A stretch of 64,000 nt of DNA. Source: Xiphias gladius. Its lineage: Eukaryota > Chordata > Actinopteri > Istiophoriformes > Xiphiidae. A program made the position numbers and the translations under genes. Of the stretch, positions 1 to 26,600 are shown piece by piece. The notes beneath the pieces were generated by a model. It was not told the origin of the DNA. It ran no database searches and saw nothing but the letters and a program-made list of their open reading frames with translations. The stretch spans positions 2,338,017 to 2,402,016 of the forward strand of contig NC_053414.1 of NCBI RefSeq assembly GCF_016859285.1. Reading direction: 5' to 3'. Within the stretch, counting starts at the first letter, position 1. Every line of letters begins with the position of its first letter.

Positions 1-787
1 GGGACGCGGGCTTTGTTTAATTAATAATAAATGAGTGTTTAACAGCCACAAGCGTGGATTAAAAGCTCAGCAGGGGCTGGGTTACCTGCGGGTTACCTGC
101 GTGTTACCTGCGTTCATCTGGGCTGCTGAGGAAGTTCACAATGACCTCATGAAATGAACCTTTCGTTTCAGCAGAGGAAGGCGGCTCAGTGTCCAAAACG
201 ATGGGACAAAAGCTGAGATTTTACCTGAACGGATAAATACACCCTGATCTCCTCAATAAACGTCCGGCATCTGGACATCTTTCTGCCAGTCTCGCCGTCA
301 GTCCACGGCAGAAGAGAATTATAGCCAAACTCCCTTTCAAATAATCTCGATTAACAGCGAACTAACTTGTTTGCTGGATTGACCGAGTGTGAAAACCTAA
401 ATTGGGATTGTTTGTAAATCTAAAGAACAAATACTCCAGTTCGGCGACACATTCAAAAGACCGATCTGAACTTTAATCAATAAAATATCCCGTTAGAGGA
501 AGAAAAACCTGAGATGCTTAGAGAAGGATGCTTCAACAAAACTCCTACAAGAGAGAAGAAAATGTCCACATTTAGGTGTAATAAACCAAGTTTGGTGTGC
601 TACATGAACCCGAATTTACAGAAACTTTTCCACGGTTACGAAAGTTTCTTTTCGCGGCATGTGTCTGATTGTAACCGAGTAAACACTAAATCTGTCAGAA
701 TTTAGACGGAGTTCGGCGCATCCCTCTCTCTTAAGTGAACAGCACCTTTGGCTCAGCGGTAACTCTCGTTGACGTTGTCCGACTAAC
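1..787. other. polr3f first intron, no feature recognised
   Basis: This stretch follows the polr3f exon 1 donor on the minus strand. I see no second exon matching the winged-helix start of RPC6, no RNA gene and no clear repeat. Confidence 0.4.
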
Positions 788-849
788 CTGTTCTCAATCT
801 CCGCAGGGTCTGAAAGGTTCGTCTCCTTCTTCACTTTGACTTCAGACAT
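788..849 (-). CDS. polr3f: DNA-directed RNA polymerase III subunit RPC6, first coding exon (partial)
   Basis: The minus strand opens with ATG at 849 and encodes 20 codons plus two bases, beginning MSEVKVK and containing DPAEIENR, then meets a splice donor (CAG|GTTAGT, intron starting at 787). This agrees with the remembered N-terminus of vertebrate POLR3F, an RPC6/RPC34 subunit whose winged-helix domains take part in Pol III initiation through TFIIIB contact. No second exon is visible in bases 1-787, so the winged-helix exons must lie off the left edge. The gene is divergent from dzank1, as in human. The exon is short and rests on roughly 20 residues, but start, reading frame, donor and synteny all agree. 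Confidence 0.85.
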
Positions 850-1109
850 TTTTATAAAACTCTGCTGGTCCGTATTTTTCTCTCTGAGCCGCTCTTAGTT
901 GGCCTGCTAACCTGTTAGCCTGTTAACCTGTTAGCTAATGTTGCCTAAAATGCTAGTTCGGGGTCCTGAAAAGTTCGCAGCTGGCGTGGGGGTCCTGAAA
1001 ACTGCCTGTTTAAAAAATCTGAACGTGATTCTTCTTTTTTCCCTTTTGTGGCAGGTAGCAAACCAGCGTTAAGGTTAAGGTTGGAGTGTGGACCAGAGTT
1101 ACCTGTCCC

Positions 1110-1205
1110 CTTAAGTCAAGTCTAGTCAAGTCATTTTATTTGTACAGCACCCAATCATGGCACTTTTCATATAGAGCAGGTCTAGAGACAGAGAGAGGAA
1201 GAGTT
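1110..1205. repeat. Dispersed teleost repeat fragment
   Basis: The segment reads through TCAAGTCATTTTATTTGTAC and then ATAGAGCAGGTCTAGA, phrases I recognise from an abundant interspersed repeat of fish genomes. It sits just upstream of the retrotransposon fragment. The family name is not resolved. Confidence 0.5.
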
Positions 1206-1339
1206 GACCACACAGATTAAACCTCTCCGGCCAAGGACACACACCATTCAAAATGAAATGCTCAGAGATGCAGGGTGCAGAGTGGAACCTGTTCAGTATC
1301 GTATTACAGTCAGGATGTTTTCCAGACAACTGCTGCAAA

Positions 1340-2705
1340 GGGCAGATTTCCCTGATTTATAAGAGTGGGGACAAATCAGACCCGAGTAACGACCGCGGCA
1401 TCTGTGTCAGCGGTTGGTAAAGTAGGTGGATTATTCTGTAGTGTCCTAAATGGAAGAGTCTCCATCCTGAGTAAAAATCAAACTGGAACAGACGTGTTCA
1501 CCAAACAGAAAAGGGCGAGATATTCACGTTTCGCTGATTTCAAACCAGCTTTTAACTCCATTTGGCTGAAGGACTCGATCACAGACTTTTACAATGTGGT
1601 GCAGGTGTAAAATCTATGATCTGATTAAATCAGTTTGTTTGGAAACCAGGTGTGTTGATAAAACTGGAGCAAAACAAGCTGAATTCTTCATGCAGAGAAG
1701 AGGTGTTGGTCAGGGCTGCAGCTTAAGTCTGACATCATTGATTGTGTATATAAATGAACCTGCTGTTCAGGCAGATCGATGTGCTGCTCCTGGTGAAGTC
1801 TGTTTAATGCCGATGACCTTGTTCTACTACAGCAACAGCTGGACATCGTAGAAAAATCCTACCAGAACTGGGCCCTGGCAGTGAATATGAACAAAACCAA
1901 TATCATGAATTTTCAAAACTGCCCCAGATGACAGGGGAACAAATACCAGCTCACCGTAAATAATCAAACCACTGAACCCAGTGTGAGCTGTACCTACCTC
2001 GGTACAACCATGAGAGCATCAGGAAGTTTCACCAGGGCAGTGAAGGCACTAAGAGAAAGAGCTCCAACAGCTCTAAATGCAATGAGGAGAAAATGTTATG
2101 ACAAACTCCCAATTAAAATCTGGCTTAAATATTCGATGGTGTTGTCCAGCCCATTGTGCTACATGCTAGTGAAGCACGGGGGCCACTGGACCACCACAGC
2201 TGAACCTGTTGGATCGACACCCAACAGAATCTCTACCGGCAGAATTCTGCAGATACATTTTACATCTACAAAGAAAAACAGCAGAATCAGGCAGATGCTC
2301 TCACATTTTTAAACACCTTAGATCCAGACCCCCAGGCGCCCTCCAAACCCAGGAGCCGAGCCCAGAAAAGAGCTCCTTATGTCAGCTGGTGCTGAGACAA
2401 ACTGCCCCCTCTCAAACACACTCTGACCAGTCTCACACCAACACTGGTTTCCGAGGACCAGTCAGAGCTGTAAAGAAACCTGAGTGAGACACTGGGACGG
2501 AGAAACGATGAGGACGTCGTCTGTCCCTGAACAGAGACGATGGACTGGCTGATGACACATGATGAAAAACCCCCAACGTCACTAAAAAGCTTCACTTTCA
2601 TTTAATATCGTCAAAATCCTACAAATACTTTTCTCTTCTCCGGGAGTTTTTCTTCTTTTCCGTTTCATTGTATGTTTGGATTTAAATAAAGTTACTAAAA
2701 AAAAT
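1340..2705 (+). mobile_element. Degenerate non-LTR (LINE-type) retrotransposon, reverse transcriptase region and 3' tail
   Basis: Frame-broken reverse transcriptase coding sequence is readable on the plus strand. In order there are a block like KSGDKSDPSNDRGICVS (about 1363-1410), an ADFKPAF-like block near 1533, RRGVGQGCSLS near 1700, a remnant of the catalytic [YF]ADD box read as NADDLVLL near 1807, NWALAVN near 1870, YLGTTM near 1995 and a C-terminal stretch to about 2450. Several frameshifts and stops separate these, so the copy is dead. The 3' end has AATAAA near 2685 and an A-rich run ending near 2704, as expected of a 3'-anchored retrotransposon insertion. The 5' part is truncated. The clade is not assigned. 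It lies between the divergent polr3f and dzank1 genes. Confidence 0.8.
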
Positions 2706-2908
2706 GCTTTTCATCGGTGCAGCCCGGGGGGGCGGGCTCCATAAACCGCAGGATTCCTTTCGGCACCGCCCTCCGCCGTCACTCTCAGCGAGTAAAACGA
2801 GCGAACGCGCGGGGGGCGGCAGCGGCCGTTGCTGTGGCGACGCTTCTGTATTCGGCGGCTGACCGGAGACGGAGCAGATCGACAATCTGCTGCTTCTAAT
2901 TAGCTCGG
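2706..2908 (+). promoter_or_regulatory. dzank1: GC/CpG-rich promoter and probable noncoding exon 1 of dzank1
   Basis: Immediately after the retrotransposon tail the sequence becomes strongly GC- and CpG-rich, including GCGGGCTCC, CGAACGCGCGGGG and AGCGGCCG. A donor-like junction (AGCTCGG|GTAGGA, intron from 2909) follows. Placed 1.25 kb upstream of the dzank1 start codon and divergent to polr3f, this is best read as the dzank1 promoter with a noncoding first exon. No TATA box is obvious. The transcription start is not defined from sequence alone. Confidence 0.6.
2828..2841 (+). promoter_or_regulatory. X-box (RFX-binding) motif in the dzank1 promoter
   Basis: GTTGCTGTGGCGAC is an exact match to the X-box consensus RYYNYY-N(1-3)-RRNRAC with a two-base spacer. 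X-boxes bound by RFX factors mark promoters of cilia genes. DZANK1 is reported to act in transport to the photoreceptor cilium, so location and function agree. One motif of this degeneracy can occur by chance. Confidence 0.6.
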
Positions 2909-3534
2909 GTAGGACTCATTATCGATTATTGGTTATTGATATTAACTGTATCCGGTTGTTCGGTTTTTGTGTTGAAGTTTGTTTCTCGGTGAAGGAAACA
3001 AACAGACCCGAGGAAGCTCTACAATACAGCCTCCACACGTACGTGACTTTGTTTTCCGTCCCAGAGTGTCCCGTGTGGGCGGCTGCGGCGAGGAGCGAAC
3101 ACGCCACGTATATTGTTGGAAAAGTGTGGAGTCCGGTCAGTTTCCCTCGTTCCAGACCACATAGAGAAAAGGGTGAAATGAGCTCCGGTGCATTTCCGCC
3201 ACGGACGCGCTGAGTCCAGAGGAACCTGACCCGAGTTTGCTTCCTGTCTAAAGTCTCAGTCAGTCCGGCTGAAGCTGGAGACGTTCGCTGTCGCTGCAGG
3301 GTTTGTTTCCAACGGTGGAAAGTCACCAAGTACTGTACTTCAGTATAACTCTGAGGTACTTGTACTTCAAGTCAGCTCAGTTTTATTTGTGTAAAACCTG
3401 TAAAACGCGATGGAAGTTCGAGCTGCTCAACATCAGCATGAAAACAACTCGGTGCAATTATTTTAAACAAAGTTTCAACAATAATGAAATACAACAATTA
3501 AAACTGAACTCTCACACGTGTTGGTCTCTCTACA

Positions 3535-3694
3535 GTTGTGAGGACACTCATTGACATGGTGCATTCCCAAGCCCCTGACCCTAACCTAGACCTGGTTCTG
3601 ACCCGACCCCTGAAACCGGGTCTGAACCCTCAAACAGCCCTTTGAAGGTGTGGTGATCAGCTCATGAACTATGATCATCATTACAGACTAAAGA

Positions 3695-3749
<55 letters not shown>
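3535..3749 (-). repeat. Dispersed teleost repeat plus (CT)n(CA)n microsatellite
   Basis: From about 3539 the sequence GAGGACACTCATTGACATGG runs into several CCTGACCC/CCTAACC-type phrases, then ends at a (CT)7(CA)20 microsatellite (3695-3749). It is the reverse-oriented counterpart of the element at 32030-32230, and the two share recognisable wording. It lies in dzank1 intron 1. Confidence 0.6.
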
Positions 3750-3751
<2 letters not shown>

Positions 3752-4163
3752 GTGTTTGAATTACTGGCCGGCTGAGGTTGGAGCTGCACGAAGCCACAGA
3801 TACTGGGATTTTAACGAGCACCGATACATGTACATGTACTTGAAAGAACGACAAAATCCTACATTTTCACCAACAGAACGCAAACGTCAGACTGTGAAGT
3901 CCTGAAAAACTCTTTTTGATCTTTTTCAAAATAACTTGTTTGAACAAAATATTAAAACATAACGAGTCAGGACCTTTGTGGCTCCGTCATTTATCACTAA
4001 GGGACGTTTGTCTTCCTACGAGGACTTTTACTGTGGAGATTTAACTACATTTAGCTGGAAATACTTCTGTACTTGTACTTATGCTGAAGATCTGAGTACT
4101 TCTTTCACCAAGCTGACTGATTGATTGATTGGTTGATTGATTGATAGGTAAACAGTCGTCGTC

Positions 4164-18428
<14,265 letters not shown>

Positions 18429-18712
18429 CGGACACACTGGGCCGAATCACCTTCACTGGTTTGAGTACGAAGCTTTGTAGAATCCAGATGTTGTAATAAC
18501 GGTGTGTACAAATGTTTTGTTATCGGATCAACATAAAACACTGACATTTTTAGATTTATAGAACGGTGCCCTTCCTGCTTTGTCACCTCAGTTCTGTGAG
18601 AACCAGGTTCAGTGGACACCGCAGGCTTCAGTGACACGTTGGTGGTTGGGGGACAGTGGTTCACTGGGTGGATTTTATCTGAAATACCTTTGTGTTTATG
18701 ACTTTGTTACTA

Positions 18713-18718
18713 AATAAA
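18713..18718 (+). terminator. Poly(A) signal of dzank1
   Basis: AATAAA occurs 285 bases after the dzank1 stop codon, within an ACTAAATAAAAACC context, in the spacer shared with convergent kat14. Confidence 0.6.
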
Positions 18719-18859
18719 AACCAGTGTAAGTTGACTGAGGTCTGATTTTGCTGTTCAACACTGAAACTGTGAAATTGTTTAATATTTTATTTTCCGTTTA
18801 CCTTGGAATCAGAATGTGTAACATAATAAACTCAAGGTCAGTTTACCAGCTTTCAACTA

Positions 18860-19075
18860 CAGTTAAGACCATAAGTGTTTGGACAGTGACAATTTTCATA
18901 ATCCTGCCTCTGTTCACCACCACAATGGATCTGAAACAAAACCATCAAGATGTGATTTTAAAATTAGCATTTCAGCTTTAATTCAAGGGGTTTAACAAAA
19001 AATATCTCATTAACCGTTCAGGAACTACAGCCATTTTTATACGTAGTCCCTCATTTTCAGAGCCCCGTCCCATCT
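18860..19075. repeat. Dispersed teleost repeat
   Basis: Phrases AAGTGTTTGGACAGTGACAA, CACCACAATGGATCTGAAAC, CAAGATGTGATTTTAAAA, TTTAATTCAAGGGGTTTAAC and CTACAGCCATTTTTATACGT match a very common teleost interspersed repeat, probably a non-autonomous DNA transposon. It fills part of the dzank1-kat14 spacer. Confidence 0.6.
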
Positions 19076-19559
19076 CATAACACCACTTTCTGATAGTGGG
19101 TCACTGCAGCGTCCAGTCTGTCCTCAGTCCAACATGAGAGGACGAAGCAGCAGCTCTGCTCAGAGGACGGATTCTAACTTCTGCCGTCGCGTTCTCCTCA
19201 TGGTTTTCCATCGTCTGAGCTTCCACTGCAGCTCTTTTAGTGACCCCGTCTCGCCGCGTCCTCTTCTTCTGTGGTGGTTTAGCGGCAGCGGCTGGAGAAT
19301 CGGCTCCTGCTGTTGATCAGCTCGTAATCACTCAGCAGCAGTGGAGGGAAACCAGACTTCACTCAGGTTTTACTTGGAACATTTTCTGGAAAGTCACTTT
19401 TACCTTTGTGCTAAATATGGATGGAAATTTAACTATTGAGAATCAACTGCCTGATGGTAAAGTACCTGAAATAAACTTGATGTCGAATGAATTTACAGAA
19501 TCGGCGATCAGCTAATATTTAGTATTTTATAGCCTCAATTGGAATTTCTGTTTGAAATT

Positions 19560-19790
19560 TTTGAAAACTCACTGGAGCTCAGACTGCCACATCTGCCTTC
19601 GTCAGTTTTCAGGTTGTCCATCCGTCCCGTTGTTGTGAACCTGATTTCTCAGGAACGCCCTGAGGGAATTTCTTCAACTTTGGTACAAACATTCAGTTGG
19701 ACTCAAGGATGAACTGATTAGATTTTGAGGGTCAAAGGTCAAAGGTCAAGGTCACTGTGACCAAAGGACACAAGGATGCATATGCTAATT
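19560..19790. repeat. Dispersed teleost repeat with AAAGGTCAAAGGTCAAGGTC
   Basis: CTCAGGAACGCCCTGAGGGA, GTTGGACTCAAGGATGAACT and GTCAAAGGTCAAGGTCACTG are recognisable parts of a frequent fish repeat. The adjoining 18429-20698 spacer otherwise holds only low-complexity sequence and the repeat at 18860. Confidence 0.55.
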
Positions 19791-20698
19791 ATAAAATAAA
19801 ATACACTTAATACTTTTTATTAAATTCCTTCAAAGTCTTCACTACATACGAGTCTGGACATGGATGTAAACTACAACCTGACTGGTTGGAGGAGGCGTTC
19901 AACCACGAGGTGGTAAATCTAGTTAGATCCTTATTTTGTTTTACAGTGTTTAATGTAAAACCTTAAAATCAGCGGCTGCGAATCGAAAAACATCTGTAAC
20001 ACTCTTTGCCTGCAGGTGGTGGTGAAACTGCAGCAGCTGTTACTTACTGTGCCTGTAGAGGGCGTCAGCGCCACATCTCCGGGTCTAATCTGCTGCTGTT
20101 ACACTTGTCACAGCTCCCCCTGTTGGACAAACTGCAGTCTGCTGAGCGTGAATGAATGAGTGCTACAGAAGCGGGTGCCATCCTGTGTCTCACATCTAAA
20201 AATATTTCAGTGTCCACAAAACCTAAAAAAAAGTTTTCACTGTTTTGCTTTAATTGCTCACAAACATTCAGACAACGTTTAACAGATGATTGAAGAAAAG
20301 GAAGTTTAGTGGGAAACCGAACCAAATGAGACAAAACAAGGCCAAGACATTTATCGACAACGAAACTGAACTGATAAAACTAGATACATCAGGAGCTTCA
20401 CCCTGATTTTTTTGATACAGCTCATATGTTGGAATTTTTCTGCTCTTGAAGCAGTTGAGTTTACTTCATCTGAGCGACATTTAATTACTGATCCTCATGA
20501 TTTCCTGGTTGTAAATATCTCCAGAAGCACCAACAGTCACATGATTGATTTAACCAAAAGTACTGTGAAATATAAGTCTGTCTCCTCCCTCATCAGCCAG
20601 GTCCAGGTGTGCCGCAGTGGACCAGCTCACTGAACAACACCGCTGGACCGGATGTTCTGGTCATTTGAAAAGTAAGGTGAACACACGGCGTCGTCGTC

Positions 20699-23600
20699 TC
20701 AGCGTCTCAGTCGGAGGAAGAAGGCGTGGCGGCACTCTTTGCTGTCGACGGGGTAGTATTTATCATAGAAGTCCAGGATGTACTCCTCCGCTTTGAAACC
20801 GAACTTCTGGTACAGCAGCATGGCGGGATTACTGGCCGACACGTGCAGTGTGACGTCCTTCCCCATACACGTCTGAAAAACACAAACACCACAAAGATGT
20901 AGCCAGAAACACCAACACATCCAGCCCCGCTAACAAGTAAACCAAGCGTTTAAACTCTCTAGAGTCAGGAACTCCAGAGTTCATCTGTTCTCGTCTGATA
21001 ACCAGCGTTACCCGAGGTCAGCTCGTCACCTTCGACTCGTCAGGTTGACTCGTTGCTTTATTTGGCTCATGAGGTCAACTCAGCACGTTACTCCACTTGT
21101 AGGATCGACTCGACTCATGAGGTCGATTCATGGCGTTTCTCTCGGGATCAGAGCCACTTGCCAACCCGAGACCGGAGTATTGCACCGGTTTCAGTGATGG
21201 TGGAGCAGCAGCTTCCATTAGGTCCACTGAATATAAACAAACCCAGGATGCATCAGCGTGACACTAAAGATCACCAGTAGTGGACTGGGAAGAAGTTCAC
21301 TTCACAGGAGGCAAACTGGAAATGCTGAACATTAAATTACTTAATGATGTTCGAACATGGACCGTAGCGCCAACTGTTGAAGGTTCTTATCTGTATTACA
21401 ATTCTGACCAATCAGGAACTACGACCAACTTAGGACCAGTTCTGGATACCCCATCCTCAGGTAGCTTCCATATCATTATTTGCCTTGAAAATTTCCTCCG
21501 TTTGACCACTGACACCATCGATGGACCATCTGACCTGCAGAGTCTCACCTGGATGAGATGGTAGATCATGAAGGTGCCGATGCCGGCTCTCCTCCACTCA
21601 GGGTGGACCAGCAGGAAGGAGATGTAGGCCTCGTTGTACTTTACATCCGGCACCATGAAACCAAAGCCGATCACGACTTTCTTATAGAGGACGACCACGC
21701 TGAAGTCCGGGTACTGCAGACACTCAGAGAGGTCCACACCTGGAGGGGGACGGATGAAACAGGTGGTAGATTTGGAGAGACAGATTCATAGCAGGACGGT
21801 TGTAGGTAAGTAAAAGGATGCGTCTGTGCTACCTGGCCAGAAGCTATCATGACACATGGCGTTGACGGAGCGGATGTGGTTTGGGCGGACGTAGCAGTAG
21901 TCGATCGGGGCGTCAGGCTCAGGGACCCAGTCAGGCTCTGCTCTGTGAGGGTAAGCTCTGATCTCCGCCAGCAACCTGAGCTTCACCGGACGACTCTCAT
22001 AATCCCTCCTGAGGAACAATCACAGAGAAGTGCTACTGCTGAGGAGACAAAAGTCCTGAAGCCGTCTCTACCTGACGGAAGGTTTCACGACGCTCTTTAC
22101 CTGATGAACGGTTTCAAGATGCGCGAGGTATATGGACTCTTGATGCTCTGGTCCACACTGCTTTCTGCTCCCATCAGCCGATGCCAGAAGGACACCGAGT
22201 TTTGCTGGACTCCCCTTCTGCTAGAGAGGTTGGTCTGCACACAAACACATTTATGTACAGTCTACATCAGTGGTTCTGTCAGCGTCCTTCAGGGGGTTTC
22301 AGCATCCCAAACAAAACCAGAGGCTAAAACCACAACTGCCAAACATTTGCAGTCACAGACAAATTTTATTCAAACATTTCCCCGTTACTCTTTCAGTTTA
22401 AGAGCAGTTTCTTTGATGTTTTGTTGTTGACAACAGCCGACCTTGGTGGAGCAGTGAGAACAATGTTGGCGGAGAGTTCGAATGATGTTCAGACCAACTC
22501 TGCTTACACAATGATATTGTTAAACCAATTTACTACTTGATACATCTTCTGCTGTATTACGGCGTCTGGTTGGATTCTGTAGTAAGAAATATTTTCACTG
22601 TGTAGTGGGCTCAGATTAACACAACACAGAGAGACAAAGCATTGATCAGCTGCCATGGCATCAACTTCCATCATACAACATGGATGATTCAAGGAGCAGA
22701 CTTAAAGAAATCTCGTCCTGGGGTCACACTACTTCCTGAACATTAACCATTTCCTGCTGAGACGGGGGTGTAAGGCATCACATAGTGTAGGGAGATTTCA
22801 TTCCAAAGTGTAAACTGATGTGATATTTCACATAGACAGTGTTAGTTTGACTGAATGACACCAGGATGAACGTTGAAAGTACCTGGAAGCGATCAAGAAT
22901 TCGCAGCTCCTGGCTGTTGGTGCAGTATTTTCCCATGATTCCACCTCCCATCAGTGTCCCCACCTCCTGGGCGCCATAGATACCTCCCACCAGGCTGAGG
23001 GTGGCGCTGACTGCCCGGTCGATGTCCAGCAGGGGGAGCCCCCTTTGCCTCTTGGCCTGGCGGACCAGCAGCTTCCTGTGAAGGCGTTTGGCCTGCGGGG
23101 TGACGGCTAAGGCCAGCGGGCAGGCATCCAGCCGCCGCAGCAGCATCCTCTCCTCGTAAAGAGTGAGGGGGGCGTAGCGAGGACTCTGGGAGACGCCGCC
23201 AGCTCTGTCTGTTTTCTCTGGATGCGTTATCCTCCTCCGCTCGGGCCCTCCGGCACCAACACACCCCCCGGCAGAGAGAGACGGACCTTCGCTTCGTGCC
23301 GCTGGCTCCTCAAAGTCATCCTCACGCTCGCGGCTTTCATCGTCCTCGCTCTCCGCTTCACGTTTGATGTGAGGTGGCGCTGGTCGGAGCTTCTTGCGGG
23401 CCGCAAGGCTGGCGCTGGGAGGAGGGATGTACTCCATCCCTGGGTCGATCATCCCCTCTGTCTCCATCTCCTCATCGTCTGGAGGTCAAGGCAGCACAGA
23501 GGACACGCCATCAGCGCTGACATCATGTTTAAACAACACAACTACTCACAGTGGACAGAAAACACCTGGATGAGTCGGACGTTCACTCACCGTGGAACAG

Positions 23601-26600
23601 CGCCTGTGGAGGCATGGCATCGGGGATGAGGTCCGCCTCTGACAGCAGGCTGGGTGTAGCTGAATGAGATGCTGGTGTCCCCGGGGCGGAGAAGTCAGGC
23701 GAAGGCGATGGTGACGGACTGGTGAGCGGTGTTCGGTCTGAAGAGCTGAGGGAGGAGAAATCAATGACCTCACCTTTCTCCAGGATGAGATCGGGCCGGC
23801 GCCCGGTGCTCCCGCTGCGACCTCCGCCCAGCTTGACGGGCGTGGAGGAGGCGCTGCGGTCGGTGTAGCCTCCAACCGCTTCCTTCTGAGCCCGCCGGAT
23901 GTCTTTGGCCTCCTGCGTGCGAGAACGCTTCTCCTTCAGCTGCATGGCGTTCTCCACAGGGTTTCTTGCGCCACGTTTTCTCAGACCCTCCACAGTGATG
24001 ATCGGGTCCACTGCAGGTTTGGAGACTGCAGGGAAACAACAAAATATCAGCTGAGTTTATTTTACCTGCAGGGGTTACCTGAAACCTTTGACCAGAGAGC
24101 TCCTGGATGAATCCAAGCAAAGGTTACCCTTAGTCTTAGTGGTGGATTTGTCCACCTCTGGTCTCAGGGTCGGAGGTCTGTTCTGGACCAGCTTCCACCA
24201 GCCGGGCTCACCGAACTCCTGCGCTCCTGATCGGAAGAAGGTGGGACTACCGACCGACAGACAGCCGGCCACTGTGCTCCACCATGTCGACGTCTTCTTC
24301 CTGCAGAGTGAGACAGTCACCAGGTCAGAGACTCGTTGTCTCCTGGACTAATCTAGAAGAGTAGAGCAGCCGCCACCCATTTTGTTTTTTAATTCCCCCA
24401 GACATGTTTTTATATATAAATATGCTACAATTCAGATTTGTTTAACATGGTCTTCCCACATACAGCAGGACGCACATCTACGTTGACCTCCTCACTGAGA
24501 AATTCCGGACCTATGAATATTCAAATATGTAAATATCAATGGCTTCGTGCCCCGCCCACCACCGCTGCTCACGCTAGGTTGACCGGTAACAGAGCAGAGA
24601 GCGTTAAGATGGCTACTGTTGGAGGAAACATCGAGAGATTCAGCCACATGTCTCAGCCTCAGTCAGACCCAGACTCAGATGAGGAGTCTGTCTTGCACCA
24701 AAACCAGCAGACGTATCAGAATGAATTTGTTCATGTTGTTTGTTAGCTTGTTAGCTCGTAACTGGCAGCGGCTGACGCGGGGTTAGGGGTACCTACAAGT
24801 CTGCTCTTTGCTAGGGTGTCAGGTTACAGTTGCCCCACCCCGCAGGTTGATGGGATTGGCTCCCCAGATGTGAGACGTATGAAACCTACACCGCGTGAAT
24901 CCGTGTTTCTGAGACCGTCATTGCTACACTGCAGTTCCAAGGAGGAAATACTCGGCCACGAGGCTGACTGCTTATTTCGCTCATCATATGTCTGGTATCA
25001 TAGAACAAACACCACATGGACATGCTAACAACGTTCAAAACTTGATTTTCATTGGACGGGGTCTTTAAGTTTTTATTCTGAGACTGAGAAGTGGGGATTG
25101 CAGGCAATGAGGGACAAGGAGGAAAAGATGCTGTCAGAAAGAATAACATATTAATTACATAATAATATTATCAAGGTTATTTATTTAAAAATAAACAAAC
25201 TTGAATTATCCTGTAACTAAATATTACCTCCGCTTTCAAACATTGACTTACAGCTAGAGTTAACATGTCTATATTTAAAATTTAGAGTGACCTCGTTCCC
25301 AGCAGGAAGTTCCAGTGTCGGCCAATAAAAGCACAGATGTCTTCCTTCCACCTGAAGTAACCCTGCCGACCCGTCCCCTCCAGGGACAGATTGTACATGG
25401 CCAACATCACCACCTGACCCACAGAATACAGGAAAAATCAAACAGAAATAATCAAGTATTTTTAAAGCTGCAGCAATGCCTCATGTTTGAGGTGAGTATC
25501 TGTTGTCTTTACTGTTTACACTGAGTAAAATCAAACTAAATCGTTTGATCCATCGGCCCGTATTGATCAGGACACTGATCAAACGTGTATTAATGACACT
25601 ACACGAGTGTCAAACGAACCAACTTGACCACATAGAGAATCGTCATTTTTTAAAAGTTCATGTTATTAGTGTGAAATCTTTAAATCTGCAGGAATAAATA
25701 ACAACAGTCTGATATATTTATGACGTATAAATATAGAAACAGGCTTGGAATCACAGGAAACTAAATTCTGCTGCGAGACGTTCTGCTGCCGGTGGATGAG
25801 GTTCTTCAGAGAAACCACATAATGAGGAGAATTTAGTTCCACACTGACAAGAGTGGAGAAGATGATCAGAGACTGTGAATCACATCAGGGTCGGATTTAT
25901 TCTGCTCATTTGTTCGCAGCTGGTAGATGAAAAAAAAAAAAAAAAAAGAAGCTCTGTAACTTGCAATTAAATGTTCAAATGCAAATAATGGACTGAAGCT
26001 ACTCTGTTCTCAATGCTTCAGCTCATGTATTATTATTATTATAACTCTTAACCAACTTAACAGACCTCTGCAGCTCTCTGACATTTAAGTTGAACAAAGT
26101 TTGACTAATAGTTTTTATACCTACGTTTCTGAGTAAAAGTAAGGAATTTTTTCAAAGTTGGACTTTTTGCAGTTTGATGAAGAGTCTGTGGTTGCTGCCT
26201 GTCAGCAGCAGCTGTGTACCTGCTGCCAGGTGAGTCTCATCCTCTCGAAGCTCTCCTTGCCGTCCTCGGAGCAGTCAGAGCAGATGAATTTGAAGAAGTT
26301 GTCTCCTTTCAGGTAGCTGGGCTGTTCGCTGCGGAGCTGAGCTGCAGACAGACAGAGCGTTAGAGCAGATGTCGGACTGGGTGCCTCCGCCAGACACGAG
26401 GCTTTTACTATTTTAGGTTAATTTGCCGATCGACGACCAATATTTGATTCGATTCTGGATTGGTCCCCCGACATTATGCAGCTACAGTTCGCACTTGACA
26501 CAACAGACCAGAATCAGGATTAGTGAAGAGAATGATATATGTTTGACAGCCAATAGCGCTGTGTAAAATCACATATCCTGCCTCACTGCTTTCCAATCGA

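Noticed and set aside
1594-1851. Functional reverse transcriptase gene
   Set aside because: The catalytic ADD box is in a different frame from the preceding block, with stops between, so it is a dead copy.
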